Origin: Tretioscincus oriximinensis
Taxonomy: Eukaryota; Chordata; Lepidosauria; Squamata; Gymnophthalmidae
Assembly: GCA_022410635.1 (NCBI GenBank)
Contig: JAJVDF010000436.1
Span: 333,717-397,716, forward strand
Length of the DNA stretch: 64,000 bases
Reading direction: 5' to 3'
Shown here: in pieces, positions 11,058 through 23,600 of the stretch
How positions within the stretch are numbered: position 1 is the first letter of the stretch
Layout of the letters: each line of letters starts with the position of its first letter
Translations under genes and position numbers: made by a program
Notes under the pieces: model-generated
The model's database searches: none
Told to the model about the DNA's origin: nothing
What the model saw: the letters and a program-made list of their open reading frames with translations, nothing else

Positions 11058-13423
11058 TGTCTTTGCTACACATTTCTTCAAACATGTGATTTCTATAAGG
11101 ATGGAAGAGTTGAACGGAATCTGAGAAGGAGCCTCAGCTTCCATGACGGATATGTGAAGAGGGTTGAGATACATGACAGATTGTCATCAGCTTCCTTGTG
11201 TCAAGCTGGCCACCCTGACCGTGACACAGGCTCCATTGTCTTGAGAGGCTTCGGGTGGTGGCCCCTTGGTGGTGGCCCCATGATATTGAGGTGAGGGTCA
11301 AATTAGGAACGGATGCAATCTTTTGCAGATATGGCGGCTTAGGGGTGGATTGGTTATATTACAAGGCACCTCTAGATTGGGGGGAGATTTGAGTTTTACA
11401 GACTCACAAAAAGCAATTATAGTCAATAAGAGAGAAAAAAGGGNGGATAAACTAGCGTTAACTTCGCAAATGCATCTAAGACGGTAATTACAATCAGTGC
11501 TCCCTTTCTGAGATTTCTGAACACACCCCCTCACCTGTACCCACCCGTGTGTAAAGTTCTAATGTAATTTACTCCTGTTTGTTAATGGTGATAAAGTTTA
11601 ACGTGGAGTAGCAATCCATAGAGAGCCAAAGTTACACAGAGCCTTGACGCTTTTTAACCTGCAGGACACACAACATTAATATTAACAACCTGCTAATGAA
11701 GCTGCCCTTGTTTCCATCTCAGCATCAGGCTGCAGTTTACCAAAGACAACAGAAGGATGAGAGAAAGACCAGGACTCAGCACTTCAGCTCTGGCGTTGCT
11801 TCTAGGACAGACACAAGTTTCCATTCTTGAGCTTCTTCAGATTAGAAGTGATTTATCTGGGAGCAGGAAACTGCTACTGAACGCAGCTGAACATGTCTTT
11901 TAAAGCCATCTTTAGTCCTGAAGAAGGGGACTGAAAAACCTGCTAGTTTATAGTCCAGTCTTCAGGACTGAAGACAGTATAAAATCACATGTGTAACCAT
12001 GGGCCAAATGGCATTTTGATAACAAGGTCCTCCTAACTTTAAGGGTTTGGAATATTTTTTGTGGGGAAAATGTAAAAATAGAACCAGGAGATAGTTAAGT
12101 AATTCCCCTCTCTATGTTCACATGCACAATGATAGATGTATATATTTTGTGTTAGGGGGGATGCGGGTTATACAGGGCCAGTGTGCAAGCAATTAACCAG
12201 AGATCTTTTTCATCCAACCACGAAGGAAGAATTGTGTGGGTCCCAAGCTAGGCATCCAAGGCAGCTTCTACGCCAGGCTGGTTCCTCCTCTGAGAATGGT
12301 CTCCAGGAAAAAAGCCCCCAGTTAGCAACCTTGAAGCTCAGGAGCTTTTGCTCCTAGTCTCCAGAATTAGGCGGAGTTATGGCAGAGTGAATGGCCCCTA
12401 GTGTGTGCCTCTGGTCCATATCTGGGTATTATATTTTTGATTTAACTATAACTATCCTATCTAACCAACCCCCACCCCATGCTTGTCTTTCCAGCATTTA
12501 TCCCTTCTCATTTAATGTTTCAGAAGATAATTTGAATATAAAAGATTATTTCTTAAGATGATCACATATGAATTTTAACAGCAGCGTTATATTTGCTTGC
12601 TATCTGAATCTGAGCTATAACATTTCTAAATAAAAGTTATCTTACTAATGTTTATTTATATAGTGCTATCCAAGTACTCAGCGCTGTTTAGCCAATTTGT
12701 TTTGGGTTTTGAAGGATGGGGCTCTTTTAAATCCCATCCAAGATCTTGGACATTTCCCCTTTTTTACAGCGTACGTATGGGATCTGTGTGAAAACAGGCC
12801 CTGATTTCCAAGAACTGGTGACAGCCGTTGCTTTTATCTATCAACATGGTGCTGAGAGCCCTTCCACCAGCTAGAAAACTCTACCTTTAAGACAATTGTA
12901 CATTTGTCATGTTGCAATGCCATTTGGCGTCATAGTTTGTGCGAGATTCGGCCAAAATCCTAGATAGAAATAAAAGATGCTTTCAACACAAAATATATTT
13001 TATCCTATGCCCAAAAAAGATTGTGAAAGAGATTTAATTCTCAAAACCCCTTCTAATCACCCCGTGTTTTCTTTTCCACTACCATCTTTAGACCAATGAG
13101 TCTCAAACAGGATGACTGAAATGATAAGGCTTTTATTCACCTCAGTTGAATCGTGGAGTACACTTAAATGAGGCATAAAATGAGAACAAATAAAGAGTGG
13201 AAATTGAGTATCAATAATTTTTACACCATGTCCTACAAATGAAGAATGCATGAGTGGTTTTGGCTTTGGGACACATCATACCTGCTGAATCAAAATTTAT
13301 TTAAAGATAAAAGTCTAATATGTATCCCATACAAAAAGCACATAATTTGCACAAGTTTTAATATAATGCAATTTCAAGTACAAGAGACTACCATTTTATA
13401 CACTTGGTCATACAAAACTATAA
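11058..13423. other. Intergenic DNA with one MITE scrap
   Basis: A MITE scrap of the TTCTTCAG family lies near 11915-11985 (TCAGGACTGAAGACAGTATA). No exon, RNA gene or intact mobile element was recognised in the rest. Confidence 0.45.
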
Positions 13424-13577
13424 GGCCCTGGTCACACATCTACTTTTTGACTATCTTCAGTCCTGAAGAATGGGCTTAATCCAGTTTTTGTCTGGTTTAG
13501 TTCAGAAAAAAATGGATTAAGCTTGTTCTTCAGGACCGACGGTTTAAAAGTAGATGGTGTAACAAGTGAACAAGGGC
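13424..13577. mobile_element. MITE, best copy of the TTCTTCAG/CTGAAGAA family
   Basis: The left end GCCCTGGTCACACATCTACT runs through CTTCAGTCCTGAAGAATGGG. The right end, read on the opposite strand, gives GCCCTTGTTCACTTGTTACA, CCATCTACTTTTAAACC and GGTCCTGAAGAACAAGCTTA. The terminal inverted repeats are therefore about 60 bases with moderate divergence. Related pieces occur near 4800, 7130, 10110, 11920, 39425, 45480, 46940 and 63330. No transposase was seen, so the element is non-autonomous. Confidence 0.75.
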
Positions 13578-14374
13578 TAAAATTCAACATACAGTACAAT
13601 GTAGCTGAATATTGCATTTTTAATTATGATAGTGAAATCGATTTAGTAGTACTCATAAATGATTTTCCAGTGCGATCCCTGAGAGCACATGCTTTGAGCT
13701 GAGATATAAAATATAGTGTTTCTATGGCAGCAGCCAGATGGGCCCAGATACTTCCTTCATCCATCATCCACTGAACCAAGCCAACCTCTGACTGAATTGC
13801 CCTCACATTCTTTCAGAGGAATCCTGTGGATGCAGGGGAGGAAGGGAGTCAATGGGTGATGTTTCTGCTCAGGGTCATTCTGCAGAGGATTTAAAGTGGT
13901 TATTTTCCGATATCATTTCTAATCCTCTGGAGTAATTTCAGGTGGAATCCACATTGCTCCCCTAGCAACAACTTTCTTCTTGCTGATATGATACCAGAAG
14001 CTCTTGGTCCTGGGATGGCTTCCAGACACTCTGCTCCAGGATATGTGGATTGGGCCTCTCTCTCTTATTATTGAAAACATACAGATCCACATAAACATAA
14101 TGAGCCACTGAAAATATATTTTGCTAATTGAGCTATCTTGTCAGAATCCCAAACAGTGCATGTGGGACTTACGTGTTGCAAACAGAAACTCGCAGATAAA
14201 ATTCAAAATCAGAATTCCGATTCAACATCGTTGCTCAGCTAAAAGCTGACAGTTCAGACTGTATAGCTAATTACAGCTACAAAAACAAAAAATAGAAAAC
14301 ACGTATTTTCAAAATTGCCTGTTGCAACATAAATCCACTATCTATTTCTTAGTTTCACAATTTCATTTAAGGAT

Positions 14375-14380
14375 TTTATT
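14375..14380 (-). promoter_or_regulatory. Candidate polyadenylation signal for VSTM4
   Basis: TTTATT on the plus strand is AATAAA on the minus strand, 114 bases past the VSTM4 stop. A second overlapping AATAAA lies at 14379-14384. Mammalian VSTM4 has a longer 3'UTR, so use of this signal is unproven. Confidence 0.35.
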
Positions 14381-14493
14381 TATTTTTAAAATGATGGGTA
14401 GTAATGGAATAATAGAAACAACATTAGTGGAAGGAATCTAGACAATAAAAGGTAAACATGCCCAGATAAATAAGACCGATACTCCGTACACAT

Positions 14494-14619
14494 TTACACC
14501 TTGTCTTCCTCGAAGAGGATCTGAGCATAGACAGTCATGGTGGGGAGGCCTTGAGCTTCCTGGGGAGGCTTGATCAGTTCCAGTTCAGCATAGGTTAAGT
14601 TCTCGTCAGCAATTTTTGG
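14494..14619 (-). CDS. VSTM4: VSTM4 coding exon 8 (terminal)
   Basis: The acceptor TTTTGCAG precedes CCAAAAATTGC. The exon encodes residues 276-316, starting PKIADENLTYAELELIKP and ending AQILFEEDKV, then TAA at 14494-14496. It starts in phase 0. It carries both cytoplasmic tyrosine motifs and closely matches the end of mammalian VSTM4. Confidence 0.95.
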   Translation of the reverse strand, partial: PKIADENLTYAELELIKPPQEAQGLPTMTVYAQILFEEDKV

Positions 14620-17600
14620 CTGCAAAATACAACGAGAAGGTATTCGTTCACTAAATTGATTGGTTGGCTTGATCGGAACGAATCCAAGTGAAACAAAAAA
14701 CTTCTGCTGAAATTATTCAATGACACCATTTTAATGCAAACTGTGTTGAGATTTTTCAATGGGGAACAAAAAATAAAAACAAAAACAAAAGAACATAAGA
14801 GCACCATTCCTCCCTCCCATTTGATATGTCAGATAGTCTGTTATCAAACTAAGGTTGCAGGCGCACTAGGGCAAAAAATAGATACAACAGCAGTTCCAGT
14901 GTTCTCTGTCCACATTTCCTTACCAGAAAAACCAACTTCGAAGTGCTCCCACTTTCCTCAGGGCGCACACCACTCCTTTCTACTATGGAGTTCTTTGTCA
15001 AAACCCGCCACCGCTGCTGTTCTTTGCCATTCGCGTTAATTCTACTTGGACTACAGAACTGCCTGTAGCCACTCTCCTTTGTGTCGGTGCTTCCATGTCA
15101 GATTCATTCTGATCCGTGATGTAATGGTTGCCCCAGCCAATAGTGACTGTCCCTTGACCGGGTTGATTTCTGTCAGTTTCTCCTAACCCACACTGAAGAA
15201 ATATCTGTGCATATAGGTCCCTTTGGGCAACGCACCATCCCAACCTCGATTGCATTATTTTTATGTGTGGCCAGGGAGGCAGGGAAGAGCTTTGGGCTCA
15301 CAATGGGAAGGGAAGCGACCCAGCTGGGTTTTTTGTCTTTCTCTGCTCAGGGAACGGGGCGGGATAGCAGCTTCAGAAGGAGGAAGGGAGAGAAGTAGCT
15401 GCATCCAACTATGTGCTCTGTGGGGACATTGAAACATGACTGGAAACTGAGGGGGGATTTCACATTCACTTCGAATTGGATTCGGATTTGCTTCCGTTTT
15501 TAGCCCTAGTGCGTCTGCAGCTAAAGTGAAACAATATTATTAAAAAAAACTGAAAGAGTAATGAAGACTTACTTAAACGAAGCCCCAAAGGATGCTGTCC
15601 CATATAGAAATAACCATCCCTAAAGCAGTCCTCCTACCCATGGCTGCTTTGTGTTCAGCAGTGTTTCCTCGNAGAACAGTGAGGTAAAGACTGCAGTAGC
15701 CTCAATTATTCGGTCATAAAGGAGTTGGGGAAAATGGAGAACAAAAAGAGTTCAAATGTGGCTGCATTCAGGTGTTGGGGTATTTCTGGATATTCTGGGA
15801 TAAATACCGGTAATAGATGGCAGCTACATATATATATCAATATTCAGAATTCCCACTGATTTGGAGGGTTCTGACTTACTTGAAGGAGGAAACGGAAGAA
15901 TGTTTTCTGGTTCTCAACTTTTAAAAAAAATAAATCGATCTGTCCTGAATTCTTCTCAAAATAAAGTTTGCCAACTTCCTTGGGTCAATGGCTCATATTT
16001 AGGGTCCACAGAAAAAAAGCAGGGCAGGCGTGCAGCATTTTTAGTAGTTGTAAAAAAGAAGCAATTTCAGCAACACTCCTGACCTCTTTTTCTCCTATTC
16101 ATACTGTCTAATTCTGTTTATTGATGGATTGTGGTTACTAGAAAAGGCAGCCCTCCAGGACACAGGCAAAAAGTGGATTCTTTTTAACTAGAACTTTCTC
16201 TACTGCTTTTCTCTTATGGGAACAAATGTACACCAGGTGATTTCTTACAGCCAATCTACAAAAATTCACTTCACATGCAGGGCGCCGGTTATATGTTGCA
16301 GGCATACTGTACTAGTGGTTGCACCCAGCACAGGTACTGAGAAGAGTGTGTGATGTTTCTGCCTGCTACATTGGAGCCAAGTGCAAAGGTCCCATGTTTC
16401 CACCCAGGAAGGTTTCAGGAACCCAGGAAATGACCACAGAAGTCAACCATTTTCTGTATTTCTGGGGGAAGGCAGTGGTGCCCCATGGTGGCGATGGTGG
16501 TGGCAAGACAGAGCGGGAGGAAGAACATTTGAGCACTTGTGGTAGAATTAAAGAGGTTTTCAAGGATTGCGGAGGTGTGAATAAAATAGGCATAGGGGTA
16601 CGTTGAAATAAAAGGCACAGGGGCATGTTGTCCTTATGCCCTCATGGTAGTTCCACAGGGTGAGAAAAGGGTCTGCAGACCTTGTTATATATTTGCACAC
16701 TCACAGATACTTTCTGCTGCTGTAAACCTCAGCAACCTTCTTCCATATCCCGGTGCTTCGGTTTTAATGAAATATCCATGTTATGTTGTGTGAGAAATCA
16801 TGATTCTTTGTGCGTATGACCCAAAAACATTTCTAGTGAATGTGCTTCTTCCGGCTTCAAAAAAGTTTCTATTAATTCAACCTTACTATAAAAGATATGA
16901 CAAGATTGAGGAAAATGAAAACATCTCTAGCACATCATCCAATTAATATAATGCCTTGGGTATTCAGGCGCTCAAAAGCATAGATCTTTTAATTACAATT
17001 TAGCTACCATTTATTCTAAAATTTAGCTGCTGTTTATTTTAGAATTGCATGCTGGAGTCAAATGGAAAAATCTGGTCTTATACAGGAAAATAAGATGATA
17101 ATTTCATTAAGATGTACAAAACAAATTTATTTAACAAAGTTTCGGAGATACCCCGTGGTCTGTTGTCTGTTGTCCTGGATAAAGACCTTTGAAAGGCTAC
17201 ATCTTCTCTGCAGTTATTACACATCTTTTGTTGAGAACTGTATGTGCTGTACAATTTTGAACCTCCTGTGTGTTTCCTCATATTTTCAATCAAATTATTA
17301 CATACTGGAAATATGCATAAGGGAAATTATTCTACACATTTTATGGTGCGCTGTTGCTTGTAGCAGTAATTGAAGTACCTTTTCCACTTATGAAAGTACT
17401 AATTTTATTTGCTTTTATTGCTTTTCTAGATGCAATTATTTATTTAGTGTGTTTTGCTTTTATTAAATTATGCTTACTATAGGAACATCATAAAAATGCA
17501 TGAAAGTAACACATCAGCCTGGGCTGCCCAGTGACCTGTATTGAAAGAATCAAGTGTTATTTTTCATATCCAAACTTAATGGAATAAAGTTGGAATAAAG

Positions 17601-20600
17601 AGATAATCTAACCAGGAAAAAATACAATTTCCAGGTAATATAATAATACACCTGGACAATGTGATTTCATAAATTTTAGCTCTAAAATTTACATGACTTA
17701 GCCATTTTAGGATTCATGGCATTTGAAGAGAATTGGAATGAGAAATACAACTGAAAAGAAGAAGGGGGAAATAAGATGTGGGAGCAAAACACAAAATGTA
17801 AGTGGATCTGGTGTCCTGCCAAGTTCAGCTATTCATAATTTCCTGCCATTCCTCAATGCAAAAACAATTTCCATAAAGGTGGAAAGACTGATTCACAGCC
17901 ATAGCATTTTTGACTGAGAAAATTAATGGCTTATTAAATGAACATGTGGTACTGAATGTCTCTCCTGTAGAGCAGCATGAAAATCTCTGTTTACTCTGAG
18001 GTCCTTTTCTCACTAGGAGAAAATAATGGGAGTCAAAACTGAGTCACTTACTCAGCCATACTCATTTTCCATTTACTCCAGCGGAAAATGGTTGGCCATT
18101 CGCTGATTGCACAGCAACATGCAGTTTGAGGGGAATTCTCTCAAAAAAAGTAGCAAATGCTGAGAAAAGCAATTCACATTTACTCTGCACTGGCTACGGT
18201 TTCCTCATTGGATGCGCTTGTCTGTGTAGTCATTTCGCTGTACAGAAGAGAAGCCTTGCTGAATCGGGCCAGAACCCATCTAGTCCAGCATTCTGTCTCA
18301 CATGTGGTTCCAAACATGGTTTTGAGCACAGAGAAGGTGCCCTGATGTTGGTTTCGAACAATTTTGATCCATTTCAAGAAGTTCAAGTGCTGCAAAGTGG
18401 ACTAGAAACCAAGTCCCATGAAGACCAGTTAAAGGATCTGGGGACGTTTAGTCTGCGAGAAAGAAGACTAAGAGGGTCAGTCTACAAATATATCTGAAGG
18501 GCTATCACAGAGCGAAGGGATCAGCATTGTTCCCATTGGCACGTGGAAGGACTAGAAACAATGGGATGAAGCTGCAAGGGAGTAGATTTAGATTAGATAT
18601 CAGAAAACAATGGAACAGTCTGCCACAGGAGGTGGTGAATTCTCCTTCACTGGAAGTCTTCAAACAGAGTTCTGGACAGTCATCTGTCTGGGATGGTTTC
18701 ATGGATCCTGCATTGAGCAGGGACTTGGACCCGATGACCCTGGAGGTCCCTTGCAACTCTATGATGAATGAAGCTTTTTGGGAACTGAATTTGATTTTTC
18801 TCATTTATGACCATTGACAGCCCTTATAGTGGTTGTGTAAAACCCAACCAAGAAATGGTTGTAGTAGTAGAAGAAGAAGAACTGGGTTCTTATACCCCAC
18901 TTTTTCTCACCTTTCAAAGGGACTCAAAGCGGCTTACAAAGATATATTTTACCCGAAGGCTGACATTCTATCTTCCCCACCAGGCTCTGGTGATTCCCAT
19001 GTATCTACTTGCAGTCAGTTGCAATTTCTTGCAATTCATGCTTTTGAATAGCTGGGTTGGCTAGAGCTACAGGCTAGGGGAAGGTGCTCACCCCTCCCCC
19101 ACGTCCGACACAGGGCTTCGAAACCCCATCTCCCAGACGAGAGACGGATTCCTAAGCGACTGAGCTATCCGTGACTACTGGACTAATACCATAGAGATCC
19201 AAATTCTGTTCTCAGTCAGTGCTGTATTTCCTTAATAATCTTAAATCACGGGGTGGTAGTGAAAATATGCAGAACAACAATGCAAAACAGAAACAAACAA
19301 TTCAGCTCAGCAGTGGTATTGAGAACCAAACTGTATTGCAAAGATTGTATATTCCATTTCTCACTGCAGTTGGAAAGATATCAAATCCACAACAGTTTAA
19401 AATAGACCTCTGTAGGGCTACTCACCAGGAGTATTTTCCTTTGTGGTTTCAGAAGCTTAGGCTTTGAGAACGCGTGGGATACTGGTGCTGCAAAAACACG
19501 ACGAGCAAAGGTCTTTAGTAATATTTCACAGACTGTTCGACAGCTCAACTAACACAGAGGTTAGATTGGCCCAATGTATGTGAATCTGTGTTGTAGCTCA
19601 TGTTGGGAGAATCCTGAAAATAATTCTGCATGGCTGAAAAAACTGCACCTAATCTCCTCCCACCCCAAAATATGCTGTAGTTTTTGTAGCAACTGTTGCA
19701 CCTAATTTTGTCAATATTCTATGTTTTATTTTACAAAATGAGCATGCCCAGTAGGGATTCACCTCCTCCTTTTCATCTTGTCGTGGAGGTTGCCTGACCA
19801 TGGATATGGCCACAGCTGGCATAGCTACAAGCACCACAGTAAACCTCAGCAGAACACACCAAGCTGGCTCTGAATGTAACTGCTCCTCCTATGGCAGCTG
19901 GAAGTTGGCAGCAGCACGTGAAGGCTGCCATTAGCCATATGCACAGTGTGATGGTTAGTGATGTGCTGTGAACAGAGTGATAAGCAGGCAACCAGCTGTG
20001 AAGCCGTCTCCATATAAAATGGGGAGCAGATTATGCAATCAACGTCCGAACTTAAATACTTTTGTTTTCACTACCAACTCTGAAGTAGTTCTGTGGTCTT
20101 TTCAGAATAGCTGTGAAATATGTACTGCTGAGATATATATTTATATCTGGAGCACCTCCCTCACGAAGTCAGGCTGCAACGTCTGGGCCTCTTCAGCCTT
20201 GAAAGGTGACGTTTGAGAGGTGATCTGCTTGAAGTGTACAAAATCATGCATGGGATGGACAGGGTGAATAGAGAAAAAATGTTTTCTCTATCACACAACA
20301 CAAGGACCAGAGGGCACTCCTTAAAACTGATGGGTAGAAAAGTGAGAACAGACAAAGGAAAGTATTTTTTCACCCAGAGGGTCATCGGCCTGTGGAATTT
20401 ACTTCCTGAAGAGGTAGTGGTAGCTAACAGCTTAGATAGTTTCAAGACAGGACTAGACAGGCTTATGGACACCAAGGGTATAAATGGGTACTAGGATGGA
20501 TGTCTGGATTCTGCCTCCGGGATGGAGCAACAGACAGGACTCCTGAGATACCATTTGCAGGGAGTCATGAACAGGAGCATATTTTGCTTTCCTCTCTTCA

Positions 20601-23600
20601 GACTGCCAAGTGCACCTGGTGGGCCTCTGTGTGACACAGAATGCTGGACTTGATGGGATGTGGCCTGATCCAGTATGGCTCTTCTTATGTTCTTATGTTC
20701 TCTTCTTATTTATTCCCCTATGTTTATCAGAATGCAATTTGACTCAAGAGCATAATTTAACAGCATAAGGGGCAGAATTCAAAAGCAGTCGAATTAGTCT
20801 GGATAGAGAATTTCCATTAGGGGGTCGCATAGTCTCTTTCAGACTAACATGAAAAAGGTAGGCAGCAGGAGGTTTTGTAGGCAAATCTATTTCTCCAAAT
20901 GCTCAGGAGGAGCTAAGTAGATTTGTCTATGAAAGTTCATGCTGCTCACCTTTTTCTTGTTAGTCTCTAAAGCTGCATCCATACGGTCCTAGTTTATTCT
21001 GGTATTTACTGATAATCCAGGTTATCGGTTTACTGGTTTTAATTTGTTTCATTCATACCTGAGTTTTGTTCTGAGTAAGTACACAGAACTATATAAACAA
21101 ATATTATTACTACTACCACCACCACCACTGCCACTGGTTGTTGTTCCATCAGTTCTTGACAAATGAGATTTTCGGTGCATGTGATACACTCTCCTATCAG
21201 GAATCCTGTGTGCTGTTTGTGAAGAGGTAGTTCAGTTCTCCCTCTGCCTAAACACTATTGGATAGTCACTGTCACTATATTCCTTCACCTCTTGCTCTCG
21301 CAATTTCTCACATCANAGCCTTTCCACAGTACAACAGTTCAACAGGTTTTTTTTCCTTGTAAACTAATCCAATAGATTGGTTCTAAAACCCCAAATCTTA
21401 CACTTTATATGACAAGCTCATGTGGCAAATGCAATACAAATTCATCTTGTGAGTACATTATTGACTCTGATTGCAGCTTAAGGTGCTATGGAATTGGTTG
21501 CTAGGAATTTGAGATATGTACAACTATGGTTCCAACGTAGGTACTTCCAAAACTACAGATGTCCTGAGTCGTCTTGATTGATTCTAACTAGCTTGCCATG
21601 AATGACAATTGACTTCTCCAGGGCTGCTCATGAGGTGAGCCAAGTTTAATGCCCGTTACCTGTCACGTTAGTGTGGCAGTTCTTGAAGAAATTCACTAAA
21701 CTTTTCTTTCCTGGTTTCTGTCCACCACCACATGCTTATTTTGGCTCATGTCTACTTACTTATAAATCCAAGTTGCAATATTTGGTAATGCTATTCCTAC
21801 CTAGATTTTTATCTAGGCATTCATGGTGTGATTAAGTATCTGTCTTCTTATCTAATCCAATTTTAATGGTGCTTATATGCTTTTGTTTCTAAATTACATT
21901 GTAAATCCCTCTGGAATTTTTAATTTAAGTACTATAAAAATGTTTAAGTAAATGGATAAATAAAGTAAATGTGACCATGAATAGTTACAACATTTTCATC
22001 TTGGAACAAGGTTGAGTGAAATTATATGTGGACCAAATCAGGAAAAAAATCTGGCTGTGTGTGGCTACAACTCTGGATCCCTAAAGGTTCTGAAATGTAG
22101 AATAAAATGAAAAATCCCAGAAGTGTCACTAAACACCCTGAAATTTGATCCACAAATTATGAAAAAGAAGAGAACGTAAGAACATACTGAATCAGGCCAG
22201 AGCCCATCAGGTCCAATGTTCTTGTCTCACACAGAGGCCCTCCAGATGCACCTGAGCAGTCCAAACAGAGGAAAGCAAAATATGCTCCTGTTCATGACTC
22301 CCTGCAAATGGTATTTCAGGAGTCCTGCCTGTTGCTCCATCCCGGAGGCAACATCCAGACACCCGTCCTAGTATCCATTTATACCCTTGGTGTCCATAAA
22401 CCTGTCTAGTCCTGTCTTGAAGCTAACACTACCTCTTCAAGAAGTAAATTCCACAGGCCGATGATCCTCTGGGTGAAAAAATACTTTCCTTTGTCTGTTT
22501 TCACTTTTCTGCCCATCAGTTTCAAGGAGTGCCCTCTGGTCCTAGTGTTGTGTGACAGAGAAAACATTTTTCTCTATTCACCCTGTCCATCCCATGCATG
22601 ATTTTGTACACTTCAATCAGATCACCTCTCAAACGTCGCCTTTAGAGGCTGAAGAGGCCCAGATGTTACAGCTTGACTTCAGACCCTTTTCTGCACCTTC
22701 TCTAGTTCCACAATATCCCTCTTGACATGTGGTGACCAGAACTGAACACAGTATTACAAACGTGGCCTCACCACAGATTTATAAAGAGGCAAAACAACAT
22801 TTGCTGACTTGTTTTTTATTCCTTTCCTAATTATCCCCAACATGGAATTTGCCTTTTTTTTCTACTGCTGCACACTGGGTTGACATCTTCATTGAATTGT
22901 CCACCAACACCCCTTTCTTGCTCGGTCATAGAAAGCTTGGATCCCATCAGGTGGTAGGAGTAGTTGGGGTTCTTTGTCCCAATATGCATGACCTTGCACT
23001 TGCTTAAGTTGAAGTGCATTTGCCACTTTGATGCCCACTCACCCAATTTCAGTAGATCACTCTGAAGCACCTTACAATAATTTTCAGTTTTCACTACCCT
23101 GAACAGTTTAGTGTCATCAGTGAACTTGGCTACTTCACTATTTACCTCAGCATCCAGATCATTTATAAATATATTGAAAAGCAAGGGTCCCAGTACAGAC
23201 CCCTGGGGTACCCCACTTCTTACCTCTTTCCACTCAGAGAACTGTCCATTTAATACTACCCTCTGTTTTCTATCTTTTAGCCAGTTTCCAATCCAGGACA
23301 AAGTCTGTCCTCTTATACCATGAATATGGAGCTTTTTTAGAAGCCTTTGATGAGGGACTTTATCAAAAACCTTCTGAAAATCTAGATAGACAATATCAAC
23401 TGGATCCCCTTTATCTACATGTTTGTTAACACTTTCAAAGAATTCTAGCAAGTTAGTATGGCATGATTTACCTTTGCAGAAGCCATGCTGATTTTCATTC
23501 AGCAATGCGGGCTTCTCCATGTGCTTAGTAATTTTGTCCTTAATTATGGTTTCCAACACTTTACCTAGAACTGATGTTAAACTGATGGGTCTATAATTTC

